Source: Trochalopteron elliotii
Taxonomy: Eukaryota; Chordata; Aves; Passeriformes; Leiothrichidae
Assembly (NCBI GenBank): GCA_024734555.1
Contig: JANPWX010019821.1
Location: 1,283,421 to 1,347,420 of the forward strand
DNA: 64,000 nt
Direction: 5' to 3'
A program made the position numbers and the translations under genes. Shown piece by piece: positions 1-12,446 of this stretch. The notes beneath the pieces were generated by a model. It was not told the origin of the DNA. It searched no databases and was given only the letters and a program-made list of their open reading frames with translations. Each line of letters opens with the position of its first letter. Position 1 is the first letter of the stretch.

Positions 1-2440
1 TTATTGAGAAACATCATACAGAACTTGTGGAAATATTTGCATATTAATTTTAATGAATTTTCTCTGAAGATACACAAAACCTTTCTTGGTTGTGGCTTTA
101 TAATTGAAAGGAAAAATTACTGCTTCTTTCTAAAGACCTTTTAGGAGCCCAGCTGCACCACTTGAAATCTGAAAGACTATCTCTATTCAATATAAATAAA
201 TTTCACAGTATTCCTCCACTACCTGTAACCTCAATGACATGCCACACTGTAACATTTTGTATTGCTGACAGTTAATTCAAATACTGGGAGAAAAACTGTT
301 CCTTAGCTTAGGGGGAAAAAAACATTTGCATTCAAAACTATCTGTATCATGGTTCACTAAACAAGCCTCCATCAGCTATGTGAAACAGAAAGCTCCACAA
401 AACAAAATACTTCATAGGTTATTTAACCTGTAATTAGGGCAATAATCCACTGTTGGTTAATGACCTGGGAGTTTAAAACAAAATTGTTTCCACTTAGGAG
501 AGACAAAGAGTGAAGAAATAACCAGGATCTTTGTTAAAAAGTCTCTTTCATTTCACATACAGGGAATCCAACATACAATAAGGATACGTGCTTTGCATGA
601 AGCACCTGTGGGAGAAGCAGCAAAGGAATACAGGTTTTTTGTGCTTTCATTCTGTGGTGCCTTCTGCCCTAGGAAGTCACCACCTACCAACAATTCCTCT
701 AAGGAAAAAAGAAGCTGGGGAAATAAAAAGAGTAAATGTTTCAGTTATTCAAAGAAATGAATGAAAGGGACTTCACCAGATGTATCCCTTTCCGACAAGT
801 CCAGAGATTTTTTTCAATTTGTGCTTCTAATCACTTAACACATGTACTGATTAATTAATTTTCACATTCAAGGAATCCACACTTCAGTTGGAGAACAGAT
901 TGTGTAATTCAAAGGAAATTAGGAGGAGCCTAATTAGGAGCTATTAAATATGAATGCTGACCGAATATTATGTAATAATTCTGAACACTGACAGAAAACT
1001 ACAATAAGCTATGTCACGAGAAATATTCAAACAGTGACAATGAGATGTTTAAGGCATTACAGTAATCATTTATAAAAATTCACCTTAGTGAGGTATAATA
1101 TAGAATAGTAAAGCTCTCAAAAATTCTATCCACTTTTTCTAGTAAATGTCATTATTTGGATACTAAACTAACATTGTTGATCCTGTTAAGAGAAAGCAAC
1201 CAACAAAGCCTACCTTATGGAAAAAAACCACAGAACTGGACACACAAGGAAACCACACAGTTCACCTCTTCAAAGTGTATTGTGACTTTATGTAACATGT
1301 CCTACGTTATATTGTCTTGAAAAACACACAAGTGTATTTATTCAATGTACTCTTTTTTTATAGTTGTACAAATTTATTTTACCTACTCATGTATGTGCAA
1401 ATGTGTAGGCATGCCCCTAACTTCTGAAAATTCAGGCAGTATGAACAGTCACAAAAAGCCTGTTTGCCCTAACACATTTTAGACATTTGCTCTGGCACAT
1501 GTACATGCAGAACTGAGGGATACATTTCCCATTTAATAAAGCAAAACTCAACATTATATGTTATTTTCTCTATTTAAGAGAAGTACTGTTAGAATAGATC
1601 AAAGATTAGAACAGATCATACCTAGAAAGCTGCATAAACCTTTAAAATAAAAACTGTCTCTGAAATCTGCTTCATAATCGTCTTACCTTTCTACTACCAT
1701 CCACAGCAACGCACCACAACTTCTCAACTGTTTATTACTCAAAAGAAATTCAACTATAATATGTACTAAGGTTATTTTTTTCACTTTCCCTTTTTCAGAT
1801 TTTCATTCTTCTTAAAATTGTATCCAAACTGTGTCACATACCAGTCATCTATTTGTGACTTGCTGTCTTTTGACGTAGCAAATGTTAGCCTTGAATATTT
1901 AACTTTGCAGTAATCTCTGTTCATTAGAATCTAATCTCTGAAGGTTAGCATGAATTTGTGAAGTGTAATTATTACTCCACTGTTTTACTGAGGCTGGATC
2001 ACAAGAAATACAGAAATAAAATGCCTGAAAAAATGTCTTACTGTTCAATCAAATTCTTTATTTGCCTCCCTGCTGCTCCACACCCTCAGTGTATCTTGTA
2101 ACGATATATTTTTAGCTGCTGTCATGCTGATTCTATGGGTTTTAATTTCCTAACTTTTCCCTCAGGCTCCTTCTAATTAACTTGCTCAATAATCCTTCAT
2201 CCTCTACTCCTACACCTTCTGCTTTTTCTTTTAAAAGGAAACTATTATTTTTCTCAGGTTAGCAGAGATTGTTTATCCCACACCTACAGTATTGTAAACA
2301 TAAGGGATGCCACAATCTGTGCATTTTCTTTGAAGTCATGGCTGTTAAATGAGAATACTATACGAAATTCTGAAGTTCTGCATATCTTACCTAAACAATA
2401 TTTTATGGGTAAAAAGATTAATTCCTCCTGATTAATATAC
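1..2440. other. AT-rich sequence without recognised features
   Basis: No convincing coding exon, RNA gene or repeat family was recognised here. By inference this is terminal-intron or downstream sequence of AGTPBP1; its last exon was looked for on the minus strand and not seen. Confidence 0.5.
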
Positions 2441-2542
2441 CTGATATAATACTATGGTCTTCAAGTTTATGAAGAACTTTAAGAAGATCCCTTTCATTCA
2501 AAAGAGCATTTTCTTCATCACCTGCCATGGAATACACTGAAT
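2441..2542 (-). other. exon-like island, 102 nt, unassigned
   Basis: A TTCCTAG acceptor-like site precedes 2542 and ATCAG|GTATAT follows 2441. One frame is open throughout (34 codons, Glu/Leu/Lys-rich, containing MAGDEENALLNERDLLKVL). The length is a multiple of three, as in cassette exons. The open frame does not match the phase-0 end of AGTPBP1 exon 24 and does not resemble the known CCP1 C-terminus. It could be an exon of another transcript or a chance match. Confidence 0.2.
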
Positions 2543-3019
2543 CTAGGAATTAATACAATAGTTTTCTAAAATGTATTTTAGTTATTAATTAAAACATACT
2601 TCAATTATCAAGGTCAGCCAGACAAACGCAGCAGTGATAGCGACAACAGCAGCAGCAGCCATGGCAAGTTCTGGGGGGGAGCACTAGAAAAATCTGGGCA
2701 GGGCCTCCACAGTCAGAGAAACATTACTAAGAGCTGAGAGACCAGGAACCATCAGCTCTCATGAGTGAGGCTGACATGGTGTGAGTGTTGTCAGCAGATT
2801 TAAATGGCCCTGGAGAGTGAGTGACCAGGGTGTGGTGCCATGGTCAGGACATGGAGTTCTCTAGGAAGGGCACACAGAAAAGGCCACTTAATTCTACTCA
2901 GGGAGGAAGAGAAAGCAGTCTTCTTCTGTAACAAAAATGGCATCTAGACATCACAGCTGTCAGGCTAAAACCAAGAGAAACCACAGCCACCTTGGGTGTA
3001 TGTCTAGACCCAAACAGAC

Positions 3020-3709
3020 TTGCTGAAGACTAAAAGAACTACCTGGACCCTCAGCTGCAGGAAACTCCATAATCTGAAGGTCCCCCTGGGACCTGAAGGC
3101 AGAGGTAGGAATCACAGGTGCAAGCATGCCCAGATAGATAATCTGCTTCTTGTGCAGGTTGCCATGCTGTATGAGGAGCTCATCAGGCAGCATACTATCT
3201 GGGAACCCAAGCAGGAGACTGATGCATGGGATTATGCACTGACACAGGCAGAGAGACAGTGCTGCTTTAAGACCTTGGAAACAGAAGGTACATTAGCATC
3301 CAACCCTGAGATAGGCTTGGCTGATTTGTAAGACAAGGGAGACTGGACTCTCATCTTTGCTTGGAGCAAAAAGAAGAGTCTCCCCCTTGCTACCAAAATA
3401 CACAACACTGTGAGGCTGGAGGAGAAAACTCCATAATAAGTAGTCAAGAACAAGAACAGGACAGTGCTATAAAACTGGTACAATCATATGAGAACGAGTG
3501 CATGAAGCATGGTAATTACTGGAGAATCCTCACTAAGACACATGGAAGCAGCCATTTACCATTTAACCTCTCCAGCAAGATTTGCTGCCTCTCAGGGCCA
3601 CATTCATCATGTTACAAAGAGTTTACCGAGACTGGTAAAACCAGAGGATTATCAACCACTCCTACTCTTTCATGTAGGGTTGAATGAGGCTGCAACAATG
3701 AGATTGTGA
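3020..3709 (+). pseudogene. CR1 ORF1 remnant
   Basis: Two overlapping open stretches (3020-3331 and 3509-3709) carry residues typical of avian CR1 ORF1, joined by frames with stops. ORF1 proteins bind nucleic acid and carry a lipase/esterase-like domain in this LINE family (known). This copy cannot make protein. Confidence 0.65.
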
Positions 3710-3889
3710 AGTGTCAAAAGGGATTTCATGTCTCTTGGAAAGACGTTGAAGGGATCAGGAGCACAGACAGTGTTCTCTCCACACCTGGACACTAAGAGCA
3801 GATCATGTCTTACCCATGTGATGGCCTTCTATGATGGAATGACTACAACCATCAACACGGGATGATAAGCTTATGTCATCAACCTACAC

Positions 3890-4990
3890 TTCTGTAAGGT
3901 CTTCAAAGTGGTCCCACATGACATGCTGATCTCCAAATTGGAGAGACGTGGATTTCATGAGTGGACTGTTTGATAGGCAAGAAAATGCCTGGATGGATGC
4001 AGCCAGAGAGTTTTGGCCAAAGGCTCCTTGTCCACATGGAGGCTGCTGACAAGTGGGGCTCCTCAGGGCTGTGTCTTGAGACCAGTGCCCTTTAAGATCT
4101 TCCTCAGTGACACAGACAGGGAGGTCAAGTGCTCCTGCAGCAAGTTTACAGATGACACAAAGGTGAGCAGTGCAATTGACACAATAGAAGGACGGGATGC
4201 CATCCAAAGGGACAAGCTTAAGTACTGGGCCCAAGGGAACCTTCATGAAGTTCAAGTGCAAGGTTCTGTAACTGGGTCAGGACAACTCCAGATATAAGCA
4301 CAGCCTGAAAGAAGAAGTCATTGAGAGCAACACGGCAAAAATGGATGAAAATGTGGATGAAAAGCTGGACATGAGTCAGTAGTGTGAGCTTGCAGCCCAG
4401 AAAGCCAACTGTGTCCTGGGCTGCATCCAAAGCAGTGTAGCCAGCACAGTGAGGGAGGGGATTCTGCCCCTCTGCTCTGCTCCGGTGAGATCCCAGCTGG
4501 AGTGCTGCATGCAGCTTTGGGGTCCCCAGCACAAGAAAGACGTGAACCCATTGGAGTGAGTTTTGAGGAGGTCACTAAGCTGCTCAGAGGGCAGGAGCAT
4601 CTCTCCTACAAAGACAGGCTGAAAGAGCTAGAGTTCTTCAGCCTGAAGAACAGAAGGCTCCAGAGATACCTCACTGTGGTTTTCTAGTACCTAAACAGGA
4701 CTTACAAGAGGAAGGAAGGATGATTTTTTACACAGTCAGAAATTAATACGACAAGAAGGAATGTTATTAAACTAAAAGAGAAGAGATTTAAATTAGATAC
4801 TAGGAAGAAATTATTTACTGTGAGAGTGGTGAGGCACTTGAACAGACTGACTAAAGGAACTTGTGGATGCCCCATCCCTGGAAGTGTTCAAGTGTTGGAT
4901 GGAGCTATGAAAAACCTCATTTCATGGGCTGCATCCTTGTCGATGCCTGGGGGGTTGGAACTAGATGATCTTTTAATGTCCCTTCCCATC
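3890..4990 (+). pseudogene. CR1 ORF2 remnant (C-terminal RT and tail)
   Basis: Contains the reverse transcriptase block with F-T-D-D at about 4147-4158, in place of the usual FADD, followed by CR1 tail sequence (REILPLCSA-like and LSYKDRLKELEFFSLKNRR). Several frameshifts and stops; nothing upstream of the RT palm survives. Confidence 0.75.
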
Positions 4991-5012
4991 CAAGCCATGC
5001 TATGACTATCAT

Positions 5013-7872
5013 TTTTTAAAAGTATAATACCTTACCATGTGTTTTTCATTTACATTAATGCTCCAAACATACTAAAATTTAATAAATCTTTTTGCTAACA
5101 CAGTATATTTTTTTCAAAATAGTATTATAACTGTCCCATAAAATATATACTTGGATTTTTCATTAGCCACAAGACTCAATTAGAGAAAAATTAATCCACA
5201 AGGCAGACATAGCCATTACCAATTTCAACCCCATGGAGATCAGCAGTTTTTTGACACTAGAGGGGATGTGTATACCTTTTATAACTTTGGAACAAAAAAT
5301 TAGGAAATATTCCCTGTTAAAGTATGGAGAATTGCAGCTACCGGGGGAGTTGGGAAAGGAAGGATACAGAATTCTCAAGTACTAATGATTGCTTTTAGAA
5401 CTGCATTGTCATGGGAGGAAAAAACAATCTTAGATGAGAAATACAGTTAAAAAGCATCACAAAGGAATTGTTTCTCCATACTTTCCCTTCTGATTTCTCT
5501 TTAGTGTCTATATTCTCTTCTGGGGATAGCAATCCTACTGCAGGAGGCAACATCACACATGCAACTACAAGTGTTGTCCAGTTCAGCTGCTCTTAACCTA
5601 TGTGTTTTTTGTAAGTAATGAGGGTATTTCTCAAGGGAATTTCCAAAGTTAAAGGGGAGAATGTATCCAACTCTTTCCTAAGCCATAAGAAGCTGGACAT
5701 ACAAATCCTTTTTAATTATTACTTTTAAATAGCTTCACATTTAGAGTTACAAAATTTTACTTCACAGCTTAATTACAAGCAACATCAACACCTATGTATT
5801 CCCAGCCTGAAATACACCTTATGAAATTCAAAATTGAATCAAATCAGTTGGGATTCATCAATCCTTAACTGTAGTCCCTAGTAGTGTTTGGATCATACCA
5901 TCAGGAGTAGAAGAAAACTTAAAGAATGGTATGAAAAACACATAAGCTGTTCATCACGCTTTTGTTTGTTTCTTTCTTTCTTTGGGTTTTTTTCCCTTGG
6001 TTACCAGTTTCCTTATTTTGCCCTAGAGAAGACAAACAGTAGTCTGATGCTACAGTTTACACAGAATTAAAAGCAATCACTTTCACTGTGGCCACAGGAG
6101 GGGCCTGGTGCATGGGCACTGCTACCAGGCCCACAAGTAGAATTCTGAATCTGATTTTTAATATCTTTTTCTTCCAACATTTGGAATGGGACAGACTGGA
6201 CAAAAGCTACAGTATGAGATGCTTTCTTTTTAACAAAGCTGTACTCCTAAGCTACTGGAAGAAAGGCCAAGAAGAGCTCCAACCCTGTAGGACAGTAAGA
6301 AGGAAAACAGCTTTATTCCCATGTGAAGATGATTAGGAGTATACAAAGGTCTGGGCAGTATAAGAGTTATTAAGAAGAAGGGAAATAAAATAGGACAAAA
6401 CCAGTTTCTATTTGACAGCCTGGACAGAAATCCCTTGAAAGACACTGTACACATTCCTGCTGCATATACCCTTCACTCCTTCCATCATCAGTCTGATGTT
6501 TTTTCTCAAGTGTAAGACTAAGCACAAGAAATGGATTTTTCATCAATTTTTTCCCTTCCCACAGCTCCTTTTGGCTGTCTGCTTTTTCTTCCATTTTCTA
6601 GTCATGCTGGGTCCCAGAGCTCAGTCGGCTTCTCTGCTACAATTAAATCAAATTAACAAACACAACCACACCATGTTCTAGAACACAACAATGAGCCTCA
6701 AAAGAATCACTGAAATGAACTAGAATTTCCAAAAATTCTAGTCAAGTTTTTGAGCAGAGGATAAGGCTAGTAAATTGTAACAGTTATGACTGCGGTCATA
6801 TGTTTTTGTTTCATTGCACACACACCCTACCAAACCTGTCAGCACAACAACCATAATTCTCAATACAAGACCAGTATTACATTTAGTCTAATTTTTTTCC
6901 ATTTGGAACTGCGATGAAAACACTGTCAAATGGCTTGGAAATAATTAAAGAAAAATTAATTGTTTAATACATCACATAAAATGCTAAAGTTCACTGCCAG
7001 AGGGAAACAAATCTACTTATTGCTTTATTTTTCTTGTTTCAGACATGGTTCAAACTGAACTCATGCAAATTCAGCCTATGTGTAATGAAATACCAGCAAT
7101 ATATTCTAAAATATTAACACATACTTGGTCATTATAATTACAAGCTGGAAAACCAAAAAAATTTTGAGAAACCCTCAAAATCATTTGCAAAAAATAAAAT
7201 CAGTGTTTCTGTGTTTAAACTTGCCTGCTTAGTCTCTAAAGCATGAAAACTGTGCTTTGGTAAAAAGTAATACCAGTAATATCCAAAAATAAAGCAAATA
7301 ACCACAATCTTAGTAATTGCTCTACTCCAACCTAACAGAAATGCTACTGCTGTGTAAAAATATTCTGTTGTATACTTCTAATTGATGAACTGTAGGTAGC
7401 GTCTCATTTGTCTCTAATGGCAAGTAAAAAGCAGCAAATCATGTGAGTACAAAAAAGTATAAGCAGTTCTTTCATTGTAACAGAACAGTGAGAATTGAAG
7501 TTTGGGCATATAAAACAAGAAACTGTGTGACTGTATTCTGACCCATGACTGTCTCTGAAGAGGAATAGAGATCAGCTTTATAAACTTTGCTCAAGAGAGG
7601 CTATTTGTATATTTCCACCACTCAAGTGAACAATAAATGCACACCTTGGCTGACAAGATTTTTTTAATATGGCCTAAGGTATATAGCAAAACTGCTTCTC
7701 AGCCTCTGGCAACAAAAGAATGGGACCACCTCTTAATTCCACCTATGGCAGCATTGTTCCCTTTGGCAAAGAATAAAAGAAGATAATGTGCAAACCTAAA
7801 TAGTATATGACATTTTTACCGCTAATAGTGGAGGTTCTGTGAACAATATTGTAGTTTCTTGTTTATTATAGA
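5013..7872. other. AT-rich intergenic or intronic sequence
   Basis: No recognisable gene, RNA or repeat family. Open frames here are short and lack splice-site context or protein-like composition. Confidence 0.5.
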
Positions 7873-7965
7873 CTCACAAAATGGCTTGGGTTGGAAGGGA
7901 CCTTAACAATCATCTAGTTCCAACCCTCCTGCTGTGGGCAGGGACACCAGATTGTACCCAGGTAC
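7873..7965 (-). mobile_element. CR1 LINE 3' end fragment
   Basis: Plus-strand text begins TCACAAAATGGCTTGGGTTG and continues with GGAAGGGACC, the reverse complement of the CR1 3' terminus. About 90 bp only, so strongly 5'-truncated. Confidence 0.85.
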
Positions 7966-9122
7966 AAATACACAATACATTTTAGTCTTAATGCCATATT
8001 TTAAATTAAGTCATTGGAATCCACACATTCAGTTTTTCCATCACAGATTCTCACACAGCTATACAGTATTGCTAGGGGAATACTGAGAATAATGTACCTA
8101 TTTTCTCACTTCATGCTTTATATTTTTCTGTTTTATGTTTTAGTGTTTTTAGATTTACATTCAATGACTTTAAGAAATAAAGCCACCAGGACTTAAACAG
8201 ATGTTAACAGATTCTTCCAATAAATTTCAACATTTCTTATGTCAATGTTCCATATTGATTAAAAATATTAACTCTTACATGCACAGAATCTGATTTTTTT
8301 CCCACTCTCCTAATTTCTTTAGTGCAGAAGCACTTGGTTATCACCTTTCACCATCTGTAGCTGTGTAACACCCAAAGGTCATGTTAGGGGAAACCATTAA
8401 AAAAAATAAATTCTGGGTATAAATTCACTTTTAATAAACTGAATGGAGTTATTTAATCATCTAATTTAGAATTTTATCTTCCAGTACAGTAATTTTTGTG
8501 CTTTTCATGACCTAGTCTTTTGGATGGAACTGAACCGGCTGGATTTTTTTAAGTTCCAGAGTGCTATTTACTTTCACAAATAGGATTATAAATATTTCAA
8601 CACAGAGTCTAAATAATAGTAAGCTTATTATGAGCCTAATGTTGTATTTTACCTGTGCCCATACGTAGCCAACAACACTATGCTTATGCAGGACTAAGGC
8701 TTTTATCAGTGCTTTCTGAAAATACAGGCGAAAACGGTCCCTGTGCCACTCACTCCCATCAATGAAATAAAAATCAAGTCAGAGGCAATTTTCTCCTGCC
8801 CCCAGCATGGTTGCACTTCACGTGCAATTAATTTTCATACATAATAATTTTCTAGAGATAGCTGGATCAGTGAAGTACTTTAGCTGGTAAAGGAAGTCCA
8901 AACTGTATGCATCTATTAATATACCAGGATTTGCTTTATTTCATAACATTAAAACAAGTTATGTGTTTCCATTTGTTCCTTTTCTCATCTCACATTACTC
9001 AAGTTTGCTATCAAGCAGAAAGCAAACATGACGTCTCACCCATTTTTATCCCATTCAGATACTAAAGTGTTTTTGATATGTCTTTAGCTTTCTAACAGAT
9101 ACTAAGGGGAGTGATTTGTGTA
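7966..9122. other. unannotated sequence upstream of the provirus
   Basis: No recognised element. It ends at the TGATAT target site used by the provirus. Confidence 0.5.
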
Positions 9123-9128
9123 TGATAT
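9123..9128. other. provirus target-site duplication, left copy
   Basis: TGATAT, identical to 18245-18250. Six bases is the duplication size of alpha- and betaretroviral integrases (known). Confidence 0.9.
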
Positions 9129-9752
9129 TGTGGGAGTGCATTTTTTAATATTAATTCATAAGTTAATGTTCTTTTGTAAAATGGTTGTTCTCTGTACTCC
9201 TTTTGTTACCCACGTTTGATTTATCCCTGTTTTTTCCCCAGGAACAGTTCTGTAATTGGCTCTGTATTTTCCCTAAGTTTTCTCCCCCAAAGACAGTTAT
9301 CTGTCCATCACTTCATAGACAGCCACCTGTTGCTGTCTATCATTTCTGGGGTCGCTCCCCACTTCTGGAAGATTCTGAGAGAGGCATCGAGTGATTGGAC
9401 AGAATTCTGATTGTCACCTTCTAATGTTCATTGTATGGTTGTTTTGTATGTTTGTTTATGAGACTATCCACCACCCTGTAAAACCTTATTGGTTCCCTTT
9501 CTGTGCAACACCCCCAGTTATAAGGTCTCACCCGAGAGTTAACCGGGGTCTTCAGCATGCTGACACTTGAGGTGAGGACCCCACGCCAGGGTTCCAATAA
9601 ACTCATGTGACCCAGCGTCTCCGGATTCCCCCTTTTTACGATCCTCCTGCCAATCGCCACGCAGGAGCAGCACGAGCGAAAAAGAACTCACTGAAAGAAA
9701 GCCCTGTCGCCTGTGCCGAGGCTAGCTGGCTTGAAAAGCAGGCATGGCGACA
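9129..9752 (+). repeat. 5' LTR of the provirus
   Basis: Starts TGTGGGAGTGC and ends GGCGACA. A TATA-like TTATAAGG lies at 9518-9525 and a polyadenylation signal AATAAA at 9596-9601, so U3 is about 420 bp with a short R. By eye it differs from the 3' LTR at roughly 35 positions plus small indels. It lacks a 6-bp insertion near 9150 that both the 3' LTR and the solo LTR carry. Confidence 0.95.
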
Positions 9753-9764
9753 GAAAATTTCTTC

Positions 9765-9784
9765 TGACGCCCAAAGCGTGGGGC
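9765..9784 (+). promoter_or_regulatory. primer binding site, tRNA-Lys-like
   Basis: TGACGCCCAAAGCGTGGGGC lies 12 nt after the 5' LTR. It matches the Lys1,2-type site used by many betaretroviruses except for one substitution and an apparent two-base insertion in the middle. Assignment by eye; the insertion and the 12-nt offset are unusual. Confidence 0.6.
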
Positions 9785-10467
9785 GCTCGGTGCTTTTCCA
9801 CGTGGCAGTGTGGGGGCCACTGCAGTTTCGCCAGGACCAGCCAGAAGCTGCGAAAGAGCTGAGAAGTCTGTGGAAGCTAACCCAGACCAAGTCAGCGACA
9901 CACCACATTCCACCCGTCTAAAGCGGTCCGACATCGCTGGACCCACTCAGGTGGATGAGACAGGCAACTCTCTGTGGCCCAAGGGAGTCTGTCTCGGCAG
10001 AAGATTTCAGCATCGCCGGATTCCTTCCCTTCAATCGGAGTTTTCGTGAGTATAGCTCTGCGAGCTATTTTAGCAAGGTTTTGTAAGAAAACCTCAGGGC
10101 TGTCACAGCCCCATTTGGGAAACCGGCCCGAGAAGCTTCGCTCCAGGAGGATTTTCGACTGCGCAGTCACCAGAGAAAGCCACTTTTGGTTCTCTCTGGG
10201 GAATTCTTTCACTCCAGTCTCGATTTACGTTTATTCTTTTACTTATAAGAGTTTTTATTTTGCGGGCCGATAGCCCCCACGACACAGGGTCGAATTTCGG
10301 GGTTTTTTGCTGTTGGCTCCTTCCTTTGTTCGCGCACAATACCCCGGGAGGGTGGGCTTGGACCCAGACCTGGTTTTAAGAGTATTTCAGCTTTTTACTT
10401 TTCCGTTTAGAATTTTTTTTTCTCTCTCGGCTTTGCAAAGCGGCAGTCAGATAATACCCAGCTGAAC
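9785..10467 (+). other. proviral leader (5' untranslated/packaging region)
   Basis: About 680 nt between the primer site and the first gag-like ATG. It is relatively GC-rich, with no sustained gag-like reading frame. The packaging signal and the env splice donor are expected here by analogy but I could not pinpoint either. Confidence 0.5.
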
Positions 10468-12446
10468 ATGGGTGCTAAGCTCACGACTGTCCAAAAAGGG
10501 GTTTATTATCAAGTTCGTTGTATTTTGTCAGGTCAAAAAGTTTGGTTTTCTAAAGCATAGTTGAAAAAGTTCATCAGGCTGCTTTTTCTTCACCTTCTGA
10601 ATACAGTGCCCGACCACATGACTGGCTCTTCTTATTGGGAAGCCGTCTCTAAAAAATTATCTGATTTGGCTCAGTCAGGGGATGCACGAGCCTGAAAATT
10701 TATAACATGGCCACATTTAATTATGGTAGTCTTGGCAGAAAACAAGGAAGTGAAGAAAAAGCGAAATAGCAGTTTGGAATGAGTTCTTCCCAGTTTGTGT
10801 TCTCTCACCCCCCCCCGCTGGCCAAAAACCCCCTGTTCCCAAGCAGGAATCCTAAAAGGAGCAGGAAAAACCCCCATGCCTGTCAGCACTGGCTCCCAAA
10901 GGATTCCAAAGCCCCAAAGCCTGAGCAATCTTGGCCAGAATGCTCGGGTTTCCTGAGGCAGCCTCGGCCGGGCTGCCCGGGACCTTTCCCTCCCCTGTGA
11001 TTTCCTGGTTTCCAAACCCAGGGGTCGTTTTAGCCTGGCTGGAGGCGAGATGCCATGAAATGGCGCCTCCAGCCTGTTTGTGTAATGGTGGCCACCATGT
11101 GGTTCAGTCTGCTTCTTTGTCTGACCTTGCGCCTTTTTGCCTTCTCCTTCCCATAACTCCTTTTGTTCCTCGGACAACCCCCTCCTTTCCCAGACCCCTT
11201 CCTCTTTCCAGGAAGTTCTGTCTTTGCCTTCTCCCGAAACCCCTCCCTTTCGCTCCGCCCCCAGGATGATATCATCGGGGTGTCAGACCACTCCCCCTGA
11301 CAGCCAGAGGCTCCGCCCAGCTTCCGGTTCCCACAGTCAGAAGCCCCATCCCTCTTCCGGTTCCCACGCCCCTCCTCCCAGTTCTCACGATTGGGATTCC
11401 GATGAGGAGGAGCTGGAGACTGAAAGCCCAGCCCCCAGCCAAATCCCATCCCTTGCTCCAGTTACCTACCTAAAGGCAAGGGGTGGGCAAACAACAAACA
11501 TCACCTGGCAAACCATGTCTCAGCATGTAGTCAGGGATTTGGTTAAGACTCTGAAAGAGTATGGATGGGAGAGTCCGTACTTCCAAGGATTTTTAAATGC
11601 CCAGCTTGCTGGGACTGTAGCAATCCCTTTTGATTTGAAGCATCTCTTTAGGTGCCTCAACAATAAGACAGAGTACAAACTCTGGGAGGCAACATGGAGA
11701 GATCTTCTAAAAGGCGCCCTTCCGAGCCTGCTAAAAACCCTGACACTGCTAATGACATGAATGGGGATGCAATCACCCTGGAACATCTAATGGGTGAGGG
11801 TGATTGGGTGGGGGCTTCTGAACAGGCTGTGGGCATCCCCAAAGCTGCTCTTGAACTAACCACTTCTCTAGCAGAGAGAGCCTTCTTAGAGATGCAGACC
11901 TTCGGTCCCCTCCCTTCATTCTTTGAGGTTCTTCAGGGTCCTGCCGAACCATACCTCCAATTTCTAGAAAGAATGACAGCTGCAGTGGAGCAGCAAGTAC
12001 CCCAGCCATATGCCAGGGAACAAATGTTGGAGCTGATGGCCTTCAAGAATGACAATGACAAGTGCAAGACAGCCATCATGACACTGCCAAGGAGGCCTGA
12101 TTCAGTTCTTACCCTGCAAGATATGATGCAAGTTGTGGGGAGTATGGTTCCTCTCATGGAGCAGGTGACTTCTTAACGAGGGAGGAAGGCCGAACAAAGG
12201 ACTGCTGCTGCTGCTGCTGCTGAGGTGCCCAACAATATCGTCTCTGCCCCACACACACCTGGCCAGATGAGGAAATCCTTTTGAGGAGCCTCGGAAAGGC
12301 CTTGTTTGCTGTGTGGGAAGAAAGGGCACTGGTGCCAACAGTGTCCTCTCAAACAGGAGTTTGATCAATTCAGGGCTGGCAAAGGGGGTGGTGACAAAGG
12401 GGGTGGGGGTGAGAGACCCCAAAAAAGGTCGCATCAAAAAAACTGA
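10468..12446 (+). pseudogene. gag: gag remnant (matrix, proline-rich region, capsid, nucleocapsid)
   Basis: The start at 10468 reads MGAKLTTVQKG, with a Gly at position 2 as in myristoylated matrix proteins, but meets a stop after 30 codons. Matrix-like sequence resumes in another frame near 10570-10770. A Pro/Ser-rich spacer (about 11137-11450) precedes the capsid. The capsid N-domain (11480-11740) and C-domain (to 12173) are in different frames; the latter holds the major homology region (QGPAEPYLQFLERM, 11937-11978). A TAA at 12174 and a TGA near 12283 interrupt the path to one zinc knuckle of CX2CX4HX4C form (12303-12344). The frame ends with TGA at 12444. A run of six Ala GCT codons sits near 12203. 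Confidence 0.9.
12437..12443 (+). promoter_or_regulatory. gag-pro -1 frameshift slippery heptamer
   Basis: A AAA AAC in the correct phase of the nucleocapsid frame, followed directly by the gag stop TGA (12444-12446). The frame at -1 opens into pro. This is the classic betaretroviral gag-pro signal. A downstream pseudoknot was not modelled. Confidence 0.8.

Larger units (their letters stand above)
2620..5012 (+). mobile_element. CR1 LINE, sense, large internal deletion
   Basis: The 5' part (about 2960-3710) shows ORF1 relics. A leucine-rich stretch (LLLVQVAMLYEELIRQH) around 3140-3190 is followed by a segment around 3500-3700 resembling the C-terminal esterase-like domain (RLVKPEDYQPLLLFHVG). 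At about 3890 it continues as the C-terminal RT part of ORF2 (FKIFLSDTD, KFTDDTKVSSAIDT, WAQGNL) and the ORF2 tail and 3' UTR, ending near 5012 in the typical CCATGCTATGACTATCAT. The endonuclease and most of the RT are missing. Stops and indels are frequent. The 5' boundary is approximate. Confidence 0.85.

Noticed and set aside
9185..9410. Small overlapping open frames in the 5' LTR, repeated at 17680-17905
   Set aside because: Present twice only because the LTR is duplicated; no protein signature.
10671..11177. 168-codon open frame on the minus strand in the gag region
   Set aside because: Antisense to degraded gag, with proline/arginine-rich composition typical of a shadow of GC-rich sequence. 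No family resemblance or promoter.
12200..12222. CTG/GCT repeat as a disease-like expansion
   Set aside because: Only about six units inside a defective viral nucleocapsid; no sign of expansion.
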